Source: Leeuwenhoekiella aestuarii
GTDB lineage: Bacteria; Bacteroidota; Bacteroidia; Flavobacteriales; Flavobacteriaceae
DNA: 64,000 bases
NCBI RefSeq assembly: GCF_004104055.1
Contig: NZ_QOVJ01000003.1
Span: 434,001 to 498,000 of the forward strand
Reading direction: 5' to 3'
The stretch's first letter is position 1; each line of letters opens with the position of its first letter. A program made the translations under genes and the position numbers. The notes beneath the pieces are model-generated. The model worked only from the letters and a program-made list of their open reading frames with translations. It did not search any database and was not told where the DNA came from. Of this stretch, positions 20,655 to 28,922 are shown in pieces.

Positions 20655-21170
20655 TTATCGTGTAAACAGAAAACCCAATCCCATTCTGGAAAGCATTTTC
20701 TTTTCAAAAGCATAGAAGAATTGATATTGTCCAAAAATCCAGGCAACAATAAGTAGTAGAACCTGATAAATAGGAAAGATTATAAGAATGCGTAGTGGCC
20801 AATAGACCCACCCTGAAATTGAATCACCACCGAGACCAATAGCATTCATCACAGGACTTGATATTTTACCGGCAGTAGAACCGGTAATTGCAAAAACCAT
20901 AAATACTGCTATAAATTGCCATCGATATTCTAAAATCCATCGATTTTTCAATTTTCTAAAGCAATACAAGCTGATTTTGAGTATCAAATAGGTAATAAGG
21001 ATTGTCAGGGCAACTAAGTAGCCTGTATGTTGAATAGTGTCCGATTCAAAAAAGAAATCAAGTCTTGTAGCAATTAAATACCCGCAACCTAACGATAAGA
21101 GAATTCCTAATAGCGGATAAATGAGTTGCCAGTTTCGGGTGATTTCCCAGTTGTCTTTAAAGTTTTTCAC
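20655..21170 (-). CDS. Conserved flavobacterial membrane protein (DUF6787-like)
   Basis: 171 residues with about four hydrophobic segments (about 15-37, 48-68, 86-104 and 130-150). The block FAITGSTAGKISSPVMNAIGL followed by GWVYWPLRILIIFPIYQVL and a C-terminal FEKKMLSRMGLGFLF resembles the flavobacterial DUF6787 family as I remember it. Function unknown; an inner-membrane location is inferred. It is 43 bases downstream of the DUF6146-like gene on the same strand and probably cotranscribed. The ATG start fits the conserved N-terminal KDNWEITRNWQ. Confidence 0.65.
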   Translation of the reverse strand: MKNFKDNWEITRNWQLIYPLLGILLSLGCGYLIATRLDFFFESDTIQHTGYLVALTILITYLILKISLYCFRKLKNRWILEYRWQFIAVFMVFAITGSTAGKISSPVMNAIGLGGDSISGWVYWPLRILIIFPIYQVLLLIVAWIFGQYQFFYAFEKKMLSRMGLGFLFTR

Positions 21171-21213
21171 AGGCCAAATATACTATTTAGAATTAAAGTA
21201 AATAGCTTTAATT

Positions 21214-21645
21214 CTAAATACGCGTTGGCACACTAAAACGTTGCTGGTATTTTCTGCTGAAGTATACAAAATAGTAATATAATTTGTAGTTTACTTCGTA
21301 GCCATAATCTACAGAGCTGTTGTAGTCTATCTGCTGTGGGTATAAATTGTTGTTGTATCTAAAAGGTTGATTTACCCGTTGATTATATTCTGGAACTAAA
21401 AATCTATTCTTGTTTTCGAGATAATTCTGAGCGTAAAAACCTTCAGGGCGAGCGATAGAATTTAAAAAGGTATTGTAGCCGGGTTCTATAATGATAATCT
21501 CGTATTCAAGACTGTCGTTAGCAATCCGTACGGTATCGTTTCCAGTGGTAGCTGGGTCTGTTTGTGTCATTGGTTTATCATTCTGTGTACTGGCACAACC
21601 GTAAACCAAAAACAGCGCAAAGAGGAAATATAGAAATGTCTTCAT
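21214..21645 (-). CDS. Putative lipoprotein, DUF6146-like
   Basis: 143 residues. The N-terminus MKTFLYFLFALFLVYGCAST carries a lipobox (VYGC), so it is predicted to be a lipoprotein with the mature N-terminal Cys at residue 17. The body has NDSLEYEIIIIEPGYNTFL and VDYGYEVNYKLYYYFVYF, very rich in Tyr and Asn, which resembles the DUF6146 family of Bacteroidetes. No catalytic motif; function unknown. Confidence 0.72.
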   Translation of the reverse strand: MKTFLYFLFALFLVYGCASTQNDKPMTQTDPATTGNDTVRIANDSLEYEIIIIEPGYNTFLNSIARPEGFYAQNYLENKNRFLVPEYNQRVNQPFRYNNNLYPQQIDYNSSVDYGYEVNYKLYYYFVYFSRKYQQRFSVPTRI

Positions 21646-21725
21646 AGTATCTTTTCTTTTAAAGCTACAAAACTCTTGCCATATCCTATTTACAAAAAGA
21701 CTTAAAAGAAATTTGAATTGATTTA

Positions 21726-21788
21726 TTAAACTGAGTATGTCGAAACTAAATTACAGTTTGCATTTTGGTTTCGACAGGCTCAGTTTAA
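21726..21788. repeat. Imperfect inverted repeat (REP-like element)
   Basis: Left arm 21726-21746 (core AAACTGAG..TGTCGAAAC) and right arm 21768-21788 (core GTTTCGACAGGCTCAGTTT) are reverse complements with two mismatches over 21 bp. The pairing can extend a few bases further inward (CTAAA against TTTGG). It lies in the gap upstream of the DUF6146-like gene. No T-run follows, so it does not look like a terminator. Confidence 0.7.
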
Positions 21789-21798
21789 CTAGATGATG

Positions 21799-21855
21799 GA
21801 GGTTTGAATGCTCCAAGTTGGCTTACTCTGAATTTAAAAAGAAATTTGTTTTCTA
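21799..21855. repeat. Dispersed repeat, copy 1 of 2 in the window
   Basis: The block GAGGTTTGAATGCTCCAAG and its continuation CTTACTCTGAATTT..AAAGA match, with scattered differences, the block at 28679-28730 (GAGATTTAAATGCTCCGAG, then CTCATTCT..AAAAAGA). Both copies are intergenic. A flavobacterial intergenic repeat family is inferred. Confidence 0.55.
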
Positions 21856-21878
21856 TGTACGGGTAAGCACCAAAAAAA

Positions 21879-22514
21879 TTACTTTCCAAAAAGTCCTCCT
21901 AGCATACCGCCCAGGCCACCTTTCTTTTTGTAAGAACCTAATACCATATCTGCAACGTCATCTAGAACACTTCCATCACCATCAGCATCAATAAGACTTT
22001 CGATTAAGCTTTGGTTTTCTTTAGGCTGACCTCCAAGCATACTTCCTAAGATTCCGGTTAATCCATCAGAATCATTAATGCCATTTTCTTTAGTCTGTTT
22101 TCCTATAATTCCTAAAAGAACCGGAGCAACAATTTTTAGAATTTGAGCAATTGTTCCCGCATCTAAACCTGTTTTTTGACTCAAGGTATTTTCAACAACC
22201 GGTTGTTTTCCGCCTAAAACATGGCTTAATATTCCGGCACCATCATTTATAACGCTTTGGTCTACGCTTCCGCCTCCAAGAAGACTCCTTAAATTATCCA
22301 GAATACCTCCATCGTGTTTTTCTGATAAAGCGCCCATGAGTCCCGAAGCACCCTCTGGGCTTGAAGCATTTTTTTTCATAGCTCCTAACAAAAGCGGCAT
22401 TGCCATGCTTAAAACATCTGCGGTTTTGCTTTCTGAAGCTCCGGTTTGAGCACTCGCACCGCTAATCAATTGTTTACCTAGGTCACTATTTAATACATCT
22501 AATAATCCAGCCAT
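21879..22514 (-). CDS. DUF937 domain-containing protein
   Basis: 211 residues, glycine- and leucine-rich, with the DUF937 pattern: MAGLLDVLNSDLGKQLISGA, repeated ADVLSMAMPLLLGAM and VAPVLLGIIGKQT helices, an acidic DADGDGSVLDD segment (resembling a calcium-binding loop) at about 178-188, and a C-terminal GGLGGMLGGLFGK. Cytosolic by appearance. Family function unknown; a relative of E. coli YidB by domain. It is downstream of serA but separated from it by a strong terminator, so it has its own transcript. Confidence 0.85.
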   Translation of the reverse strand: MAGLLDVLNSDLGKQLISGASAQTGASESKTADVLSMAMPLLLGAMKKNASSPEGASGLMGALSEKHDGGILDNLRSLLGGGSVDQSVINDGAGILSHVLGGKQPVVENTLSQKTGLDAGTIAQILKIVAPVLLGIIGKQTKENGINDSDGLTGILGSMLGGQPKENQSLIESLIDADGDGSVLDDVADMVLGSYKKKGGLGGMLGGLFGK

Positions 22515-22582
22515 TTTTTGTTGGTTTTAAGTTATTACGATAAAGATACATACTCGTGTTAAAGTTTTTAACTTTTGAGCAT

Positions 22583-22611
22583 AAAAAAAGCCGAATGTAA
22601 ATTCGGCTTTT
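22583..22611 (-). terminator. Intrinsic terminator of serC-serA
   Basis: Perfect 11-bp stem AAAAGCCGAAT (22586-22596) and ATTCGGCTTTT (22601-22611) with loop GTAA. On the minus strand it ends in a run of seven T. It lies 20 bases past the serA stop. Confidence 0.9.
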
Positions 22612-22630
22612 GTGATTTATGATTTGATCC

Positions 22631-23584
22631 TTAACCTTTTAAGATTGAAGAAATCTGATCTGCAAGTTCAATACCTATACGATCCTGAGCTTCATTAGTC
22701 GCAGCACCAATGTGCGGAGATAAAGAAATCTTAGAATGCATTAGAATTTTAAGTTCAGGTTTTGGTTCGCTTTCAAAAACATCAAGCGCAGCAAAAGCTA
22801 GTTTGCCAGAATCTAATGCATCAATCAATGCGATCTCATCTACAACACCGCCACGAGCAGCATTTACAAGAGCAGCACCATCTTTCATTTTTTCTAATTC
22901 AGGTTTACCGATTACATATTCCTTCTGAGCAGGAACGTGTAATGTGATGAAATCAGCTTCCTGTAAAACTTCGTCTTTAGACTTGCTTTCAAATTTGAAA
23001 GAAACTTCCTGACCGTCAAAGAAATCAACTTTTACTTCAGCCTTTTCCATATAAGGATCAGAATAGATCACTTTCATACCTGCACCCAATGCAACTTTAG
23101 CGGTAGCCTGACCAATACGGCCAAAACCAATCACACCTAAAGTTTTTCCGCGAAGCTCAACACCTTTTGCATATGCTTTCTTAAGAGCGCCAAATTTAGC
23201 TTCACCTTCAAGCGGCATATTTCGGTTAGCATCATATAGAAAACGCACGCCACCATAAAGATGCGCAAAAACCAATTCTGCAACTGAAGCAGAAGAAGAG
23301 GCAGGAGTATTGATCACGCTAAGACCTTTGTCTTTTGCATACTGAACATCAATATTATCCATACCAACACCACCACGGCCTATCAATTTAAGGCTTGGGC
23401 AGGCATCAATAAGTTCTTTGCGAACCTTTGTAGCACTACGTACTAAAAGGGCGTCTATATTATTTTCGTTTATATACGTTTCCAGTTGCTCTTGGGCAAC
23501 TTTTGTAGTAATCACTTCAAAACCGGCTGCTTTTAAAGCATCAACACCAGATTGAGAAATACCATCATTTGCTAAAACTTTCAT
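22631..23584 (-). CDS. serA: D-3-phosphoglycerate dehydrogenase (short form)
   Basis: 317 residues. It oxidises 3-phosphoglycerate to 3-phosphohydroxypyruvate, the first step of serine synthesis. Seen: LIGRGGVGMDNID, NAD-binding GFGRIGQATA near residue 151, the ARGGVVDE motif and the catalytic His in SPHIGAAT near 287. There is no C-terminal ACT or ASB domain, so serine feedback through an ACT domain is not expected. It lies 31 bases after serC and is cotranscribed with it. Confidence 0.94.
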   Translation of the reverse strand: MKVLANDGISQSGVDALKAAGFEVITTKVAQEQLETYINENNIDALLVRSATKVRKELIDACPSLKLIGRGGVGMDNIDVQYAKDKGLSVINTPASSSASVAELVFAHLYGGVRFLYDANRNMPLEGEAKFGALKKAYAKGVELRGKTLGVIGFGRIGQATAKVALGAGMKVIYSDPYMEKAEVKVDFFDGQEVSFKFESKSKDEVLQEADFITLHVPAQKEYVIGKPELEKMKDGAALVNAARGGVVDEIALIDALDSGKLAFAALDVFESEPKPELKILMHSKISLSPHIGAATNEAQDRIGIELADQISSILKG

Positions 23585-23615
23585 GTTTTAAATTTTAGAA
23601 TTTTATTTTGGTTTG

Positions 23616-24680
23616 TTAAGCTTTACGCTCTAGTTCGCTCATTACATCAACTAAGACACCGACGCTGTTTAATGGAAGTGCGTTATACATAGAAGCACGA
23701 TAACCACCTACACTACGGTGACCGTTAACGCCGCTAATACCTGCCTCTTTAACCATAGTATCAAAAGTTTCTTTCAGATTATCTTCTGTCAAGTTGAAAG
23801 TTGCGTTCATAGTAGAACGGTCTTCCTGAGCTGCAAAACCTTTAAATAGCGGGTTAAGATCTATCTCAGAATAAATAAGCGTAGCTTTTTTCTCGTTTTC
23901 TTCTGCAGCTCCACTAATACCGCCTTTAGCTTTTAACCAGCGTAAGGTTAGTAATGATGTGTAAACAGCAAAAACAGGAGGTGTATTATACATACTACCT
24001 TTTGAGATGTGTTGCTCGTAGCTTAAGATATTTGGGATCTGGCGTGTTACTTTACCTAAGATATCTTCTTTTACTACAACAAGAGTTGTACCTGCAGGTC
24101 CCATATTTTTCTGAGCACCGGCATAGATGATACTGAATTTTGAAAAGTCTAATTCTCTAGAGAAGATATCACTACTCATATCTGCGATAAGTGGTACATC
24201 TGTATCAGGAATTTCTTTTAATTGTGTGCCAAAAATCGTGTTGTTTGTAGTAAGATGTAAATAGTCTAAACCTTTAGGAATATCAAAACCTTTAGGAATG
24301 TAGTTGAAGTTCTTGTCTTTAGAACTTGCAACTTCTACAACTTCTCCAAAAACTTTAGCTTCTTTAATAGCTTTGTCACTCCACGTACCGGTATTTAAAT
24401 AACCAGCTTTATTCTCAAGCAAGTTATAAGCTGCCATCACAAATTGTTGGCTGGCACCACCTTGTAAAAAGAGTGCTTTATATCCTTTACCTTCTAGGCC
24501 CAAAAGTTCAAGAGCAAGTTCACGTGCTTCTTCCATCACGTCAACAAAATCTTTACTACGGTGTGAAATTTCTAGAAGAGAAAGATCAAGATTGTTGAAA
24601 TTTAATACTGCGTCAGAGGCCTGCTTTAGTACTTCCTGCGGAAGGATACTTGGTCCGGCACTGAAATTATGTTTTTTCAT
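23616..24680 (-). CDS. serC: Phosphoserine aminotransferase
   Basis: 354 residues from the ATG at 24678-24680 (MKKHNFSAGPSILPQEVLKQ), the usual family start. PLP enzyme converting 3-phosphohydroxypyruvate and glutamate to phosphoserine. The PLP lysine is in YAGAQKNMGPAGTTLV near residue 189, and FLQGGASQQF is the phosphate-binding loop. The frame stays open to 24848, but that part is repeat sequence and I excluded it. A candidate promoter on the minus strand around 24900-24930 reads TTG, 18 bases, CATCTTTG. Confidence 0.96.
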   Translation of the reverse strand: MKKHNFSAGPSILPQEVLKQASDAVLNFNNLDLSLLEISHRSKDFVDVMEEARELALELLGLEGKGYKALFLQGGASQQFVMAAYNLLENKAGYLNTGTWSDKAIKEAKVFGEVVEVASSKDKNFNYIPKGFDIPKGLDYLHLTTNNTIFGTQLKEIPDTDVPLIADMSSDIFSRELDFSKFSIIYAGAQKNMGPAGTTLVVVKEDILGKVTRQIPNILSYEQHISKGSMYNTPPVFAVYTSLLTLRWLKAKGGISGAAEENEKKATLIYSEIDLNPLFKGFAAQEDRSTMNATFNLTEDNLKETFDTMVKEAGISGVNGHRSVGGYRASMYNALPLNSVGVLVDVMSELERKA

Positions 24681-24710
24681 GGATTGAATATTTGGTCTGC
24701 TAATTTTGGT

Positions 24711-24760
24711 TTTATTGGCATCGCCAAAGGGTTTAATACCCCGAAGCTTGCCTCGAAATA
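24711..24760. repeat. Dispersed intergenic repeat, copy 1
   Basis: TTTTATTGGCATCGCCAAA followed by GGGTTTAATA and CCCCGAAGCTTGCC. Its first half matches 57262-57288 (TTTTATTGGCACCGCCAAA, then AGGGTTTAAA). It contains the small palindrome TTGGC ATC GCCAA. It lies upstream of serC and causes a spurious in-frame N-terminal extension. Confidence 0.6.
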
Positions 24761-24958
24761 GAAAATTTGTTTTTAACAAATGCCTTGTGGGATTGCCCCT
24801 AGGTATTTTAATCTGTTGGAAAATTACAGCTTTTAGAACAGAATACATAAGATTCCAAGCTTATATATAATGCTGAAATAGCGTTGTCAAAAAGCCATGC
24901 AAAGATGCTTAAAAGAGAGCCAATTCAATCTGATAAATCAATAAATTATTGATAAATT

Positions 24959-26020
24959 CTAACTAATTTTTAATAAAAACGCAACAGTATCTACACCGTC
25001 TGCATAATCATTAAGTTTTGGTTGCTGGGCATTTCCATAAGAGATTTCATTTTCTGAAAAACCGTCTGCAACAACACATTGAATTTCAGCTTCTCGCTCA
25101 TTTAAAAATGTGTTTAGTTTTTCCTTCGTATCGTAGCGCTCATAAAATACGACCGAAATGGGAGAGGAGAAGTTCTCATCTTCTTTTAAGATCATAAATT
25201 CATTATCCAGAATGGGGAAGAGGCTCATCAAATAAACCGCCTTATTATAGTCATAATTATTCGCGTATTTATGATGATTGATGATGTCTTTATGTTCAAA
25301 CATCGCTTTAAAAAACGCATCAAAATTATAGTCTTCGGGAACAAAAAGCTTAGAAACGCTGCGACATCCCATCCCAAAATACCTAAAAATATCAGTTCCT
25401 AAACCCACCAGTTGTTCGTGGGTTTCATTTCCGCTTAAAACCGCCACTGCATTACGGTTTTTACGAATGATATTGGGTTTGTTTTTGAAATAGAACTCAA
25501 AATACCGCGCTGTATTGTTGCTGCCGGTAGCGATCACAGCATCAAATTGAGGAAGGCGCTCCTGAGTAAAAGTGATTGAGTCTTTAAATTGTGGTTCAAG
25601 CTGTATCAGCACTTTTGCAAGAAAAGGGAGCAATAACTGATCATCACTAGACAATTTAGCAATGATCTTATGCCCGGTGATCAAAACACTTAAAAAGTCG
25701 TGAAACCCTACTAACGGCAGATTTCCCGCCATAATAACGGCTACTTCTTTAGTTTCGGTTTTAGTGATAGCGTAAGGTGATAACCAGTTGTTGAGTGTCT
25801 CAGAATTAAGATTTTCAGACCAGCTCGTCAAAGCTTTTCGTGTATTTTCAGTTGAGAACCAGGCGTTTTGCCGTTTTGCGGTTTCAATAACAGCGTGTAA
25901 TTCTTCTTTTAAACTATCAAAATCGTCTAATTGTAAATCGGTTTTTTCGGCATTAGCCACAAAATCCTTTAAAAATTGTCCGAGGTTTGAGAATGCAGTA
26001 ATTCTTTGGTTTAAATCCAT
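24959..26020 (-). CDS. LuxC-type acyl-CoA reductase
   Basis: 353 residues of the LuxC/acyl-CoA reductase family (aldehyde dehydrogenase-like fold). It is predicted to reduce an acyl-CoA or acyl-ACP thioester to an aldehyde with NADPH through a cysteine thioester. Seen: VAVIMAGNLPLVGFHDFL (N-terminal cofactor region), VIATGSNNTARYFEFYF, and the likely catalytic Cys in YFGMGCRSVSKLF near residue 217. It is divergent from the dicluster ferredoxin gene and upstream of serC. The ferredoxin neighbour suggests a redox link, but the substrate is not known. Confidence 0.85.
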   Translation of the reverse strand: MDLNQRITAFSNLGQFLKDFVANAEKTDLQLDDFDSLKEELHAVIETAKRQNAWFSTENTRKALTSWSENLNSETLNNWLSPYAITKTETKEVAVIMAGNLPLVGFHDFLSVLITGHKIIAKLSSDDQLLLPFLAKVLIQLEPQFKDSITFTQERLPQFDAVIATGSNNTARYFEFYFKNKPNIIRKNRNAVAVLSGNETHEQLVGLGTDIFRYFGMGCRSVSKLFVPEDYNFDAFFKAMFEHKDIINHHKYANNYDYNKAVYLMSLFPILDNEFMILKEDENFSSPISVVFYERYDTKEKLNTFLNEREAEIQCVVADGFSENEISYGNAQQPKLNDYADGVDTVAFLLKIS

Positions 26021-26110
26021 AAATGGTTTGGTAGAGTTATACTCAGGTCTTAATTTTACGCCTTAAAAGTTTTAAGCCTATTTAATTAGTAGGTTTTATT
26101 ATTTACTTTT

Positions 26111-26122
26111 AAAGCGCGCTTT
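26111..26122. other. 12-bp perfect palindrome between divergent genes
   Basis: AAAGCGCGCTTT lies in the 139-base gap between the acyl-CoA reductase (-) and ferredoxin (+) starts. It is unusually GC-rich for this AT-rich gap and could be an operator. There is no independent support. Confidence 0.3.
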
Positions 26123-26144
26123 GAAGCGTCAAAATTACGGATAA

Positions 26145-26510
<366 letters not shown>

Positions 26511-26533
26511 AATTTTCTATCAACTATAAATTA

Positions 26534-26561
26534 GAAAAGCCCGGTTTTTACCGGGCTTTTC
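26534..26561 (+). terminator. Intrinsic terminator after the ferredoxin gene
   Basis: Perfect 12-bp stem GAAAAGCCCGGT (26534-26545) with ACCGGGCTTTTC (26550-26561), loop TTTT, and T-rich at the 3' arm. Confidence 0.9.
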
Positions 26562-26614
26562 TATGTAAAATAGGGTGTGAATCTGCTGTATATAATGTTT
26601 TCTTTTAACGTGTT

Positions 26615-26641
26615 TTGTTTTAGATAAGCTTCCTATATTTG
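26615..26641 (+). promoter_or_regulatory. Candidate ychF promoter
   Basis: TTG (26615-26617), a 16-base spacer, then TATATTTG (26634-26641), a perfect Bacteroidetes -7 element with a slightly short spacer. The ychF ATG is about 20 bases downstream. Confidence 0.5.
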
Positions 26642-26661
26642 CGCCTCAAAATTCTGAAGCC

Positions 26662-27756
26662 ATGAAAGCAGGTATTGTAGGATTGCCTAACGTAGGTAAA
26701 TCAACTCTTTTTAATTGTTTGTCTAATGCAAAGGCACAAAGCGCAAACTTTCCATTTTGTACCATTGAGCCTAACGTAGGCGTGGTAAATGTACCCGACC
26801 CGCGTTTAGCTAAACTAGAAGAACTGGTAAATCCTGAGCGTGTAGTTCCTGCTACTGTAGATATCGTAGATATTGCCGGTTTAGTAAAAGGAGCAAGTAA
26901 AGGGGAAGGTCTGGGGAATCAGTTTTTAGCAAACATTAGAGAGACCGATGCTATTTTGCACGTATTGCGCTGTTTTGATAATGACAATATCGTACACGTT
27001 GATAATAGTGTAGATCCTGTAAGAGATAAGGAAACTATAGACATCGAGTTGCAGTTAAAGGATCTGGAAACGGTAGAAAAAAAGCTTGAGAAGGTAAAAA
27101 AAGCATCTCGTACGGGTAATAAAGATGCTCAGAAAGAAGAAGCGGTTTTGGTAACAATAAAAGAGTCTTTAGAGCAGGGTATCTCCATTCGCGCTATTGA
27201 ATTTTCTGATGAGGATTATGCAGAATTTGTAAAGCCTTTGCAGTTTATTACTGATAAACCGGTGATGTATGTTTGTAATGTAGATGAAGGTGCTGCTGTA
27301 AGCGGAAATGAATATGTTGAAAAAGTACGAGAGGCGGTTAAAGATGAGAACGCAGAAGTTTTAGTTCTTGCTGTAGGTACTGAAGCTGATATTAACGAAC
27401 TTGACGATTATGAAGAGCGCCAGATGTTCTTACAGGACATCGGCCTTGATGAGCCGGGTTCTGCAAAACTCATTCGTGCAGCGTATAAATTATTGAAACA
27501 ACAAACTTACTTTACAGCGGGTGTAAAAGAAGTACGGGCGTGGACGACCAATATAGGTTCTACGGCACCACAGGCAGCCGGTGTGATTCATACCGATTTT
27601 GAAAAAGGATTCATTCGTGCTGAAGTTATTGGTTATGAAGATTTTGTGAAATTTGGTAGCGAAGCTAAAGTTAAAGAAGCCGGTAAAATGGGTGTAGAAG
27701 GAAAGAATTACATTGTTAAAGACGGCGATGTGATGCACTTCTTATTTAATGTATAA
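26662..27756 (+). CDS. ychF: Redox-regulated ATPase YchF (Obg-like)
   Basis: 364 residues. P-loop NTPase of the Obg family that prefers ATP and binds ribosomes. Seen: the P-loop [12 protein letters not shown] at 6-17, the Walker B region [19 protein letters not shown], a coiled-coil insertion at about 130-160 ([20 protein letters not shown]), YVCNVDE, and a C-terminal TGS domain ending [13 protein letters not shown]. Full length, single gene between two terminators. Confidence 0.96.
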   Translation: MKAGIVGLPNVGKSTLFNCLSNAKAQSANFPFCTIEPNVGVVNVPDPRLAKLEELVNPERVVPATVDIVDIAGLVKGASKGEGLGNQFLANIRETDAILHVLRCFDNDNIVHVDNSVDPVRDKETIDIELQLKDLETVEKKLEKVKKASRTGNKDAQKEEAVLVTIKESLEQGISIRAIEFSDEDYAEFVKPLQFITDKPVMYVCNVDEGAAVSGNEYVEKVREAVKDENAEVLVLAVGTEADINELDDYEERQMFLQDIGLDEPGSAKLIRAAYKLLKQQTYFTAGVKEVRAWTTNIGSTAPQAAGVIHTDFEKGFIRAEVIGYEDFVKFGSEAKVKEAGKMGVEGKNYIVKDGDVMHFLFNV

Positions 27757-27800
27757 TTCAGTTGACGGCCTGCGGTTGGCAGTAACACTTTAAAGAATAT

Positions 27801-27838
27801 AAAAATCCCTTTGTACGTGGTTCAAAGGGATTTTTTTT
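27801..27838 (+). terminator. Intrinsic terminator after ychF
   Basis: Perfect 13-bp stem AAAAATCCCTTTG (27801-27813) with CAAAGGGATTTTT (27823-27835), 9-base loop, followed by more T. Confidence 0.92.
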
Positions 27839-27995
27839 GTGAAATGTTTTTTTTGTATGTCTAACTTTTTATTGTCACTTCCAGTGAATTAAACGTCACA
27901 AAGCGAAATTCTTGTCAAAATTGTTTGTTTATTTAAAGGATGAATGTGGAGAAAAAGTCTTAAATTAAAGACAGATTGAACCTTAAAACATAACT

Positions 27996-28175
27996 ATGAA
28001 ATCTAAGCAAAAATGGTATAATCGATATATCGTGGGTTACTTGTTAATACTAGTTCCTCCACTTGGGCTTTATGGGGTATATAGAAGTGAAACCATTTCA
28101 GATAAATGGAAAAAAGTCACCTTTGCAGCTTTTGCTCTTGCAGTAGTTGGTGGGGTTGTAATACACTCCTTTTGA
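27996..28175 (+). CDS. Small two-helix membrane protein (59 aa), hypothetical
   Basis: ATG at 27996 encodes a 59-residue protein with a basic start (MKSKQKWYNRY), a hydrophobic segment (YIVGYLLILVPPLGLYGVY), a short charged loop (RSETISDKWKK) and a second hydrophobic segment (VTFAAFALAVVGGVVIHSF). The layout is a hairpin of two transmembrane helices. Its TGA directly abuts the stop of the convergent gene (28176), with no gap. I do not recognise a named family; it is supported by membrane-protein composition and the clean ORF. Confidence 0.6.
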   Translation: MKSKQKWYNRYIVGYLLILVPPLGLYGVYRSETISDKWKKVTFAAFALAVVGGVVIHSF

Positions 28176-28583
28176 TTACACCACCATTTCCTTTTCGAGT
28201 AACTGGATATTACTCTGAATACGTTCGCGTACCAGATTCATCATGCGTTTATTAAGCGCAGACGAATTTTGAATATAGGTTCGGTATTCGTCAACTGTGA
28301 ACTGGCCAATTACCATCCCCTTTAAGCTGTTTCTAAACTTGATGTCCTTTTGAATCGCATTGGCGATGTATTCCATTCGACGTTCAATAGTCAGATTGTA
28401 AAACACATTTTTGTGCTTGGTGATGTAATTGCGAAAAGCTTCTACCAGTAAGTCATTTTGCAGTTTAACCACGGGTCTGAGTGAACCGTTCTGAAATTGC
28501 TCATCAGCACTCATCGTGTCGTTAACACGGGCAGAAGGGATTTCAGGTCTTAATGCGATCAATTGGGAATCTCGGGTTTCCAT
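28176..28583 (-). CDS. Conserved hypothetical protein
   Basis: 135 residues, mostly helical, no signal peptide or membrane segment. It begins METRDSQLIALRPEIPSARV. The middle (LQNDLLVEAFRNYITKHKNV) and the C-terminus (SSALNKRMMNLVRERIQSNI) are amphipathic helices rich in Arg, Asn and Gln. Related flavobacterial proteins are, as I recall, often labelled glyoxalase, but I see no vicinal-oxygen-chelate metal motif, so I do not adopt that name. It is single and faces the small membrane protein. Confidence 0.65.
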   Translation of the reverse strand: METRDSQLIALRPEIPSARVNDTMSADEQFQNGSLRPVVKLQNDLLVEAFRNYITKHKNVFYNLTIERRMEYIANAIQKDIKFRNSLKGMVIGQFTVDEYRTYIQNSSALNKRMMNLVRERIQSNIQLLEKEMVV

Positions 28584-28922
28584 AACATGAAGTTTTTTAA
28601 AATTACAATTATATAAGACGCTTCAAGAATGACTCCAAAAGAGTTGTAAACGACTTATAAACATTTACTCGATATTCGAGATTTAAATGCTCCGAGACTT
28701 GTCTCATTCTAAAAAGATTTTGTTCCGTTTAGTGCATCGCAAGCTTGCCCCGAAGTAGTCTTCGCGCTAAATAATACTTAGGTTCCTTTCCTTTGAAGGG
28801 AGGATCCGGATGCTATGTTATCGAATCGCTTTTTAAATTATCTCACCGTTAAAGTGCTCTTAATCCAGCTCTTGCTTTAGCCTGAGCTTGCTAACTTTAA
28901 AGAAATTTAGTTTACAAATATC
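28584..28922. repeat. 339-bp intergenic region holding repeat fragments
   Basis: No credible ORF. It holds the second copy of the dispersed repeat (28679-28730, matching 21799-21855), the 10-bp palindrome GCAAGCTTGC (28739-28748), the small hairpin CGAAG TAGT CTTCG (28751-28764), and a pyrimidine/purine block CCTTTCCTTTGAAGGGAGG around 28787-28805 that resembles the inverted repeats of the arg cluster. A weak promoter candidate for the downstream aldehyde dehydrogenase (TTG then TAGTTTAC) lies just before its ATG. Confidence 0.5.

Noticed and set aside
24681-24848. In-frame N-terminal extension of serC (about 56 extra residues)
   Set aside because: The family start MKKHNFSAGPS lies at 24680 and the extension is encoded by a dispersed intergenic repeat.
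28176-28583. Glyoxalase assignment for the 135-residue protein
   Set aside because: No metal-binding His/Glu pattern or beta-alpha-beta-beta-beta layout visible; kept as conserved hypothetical.
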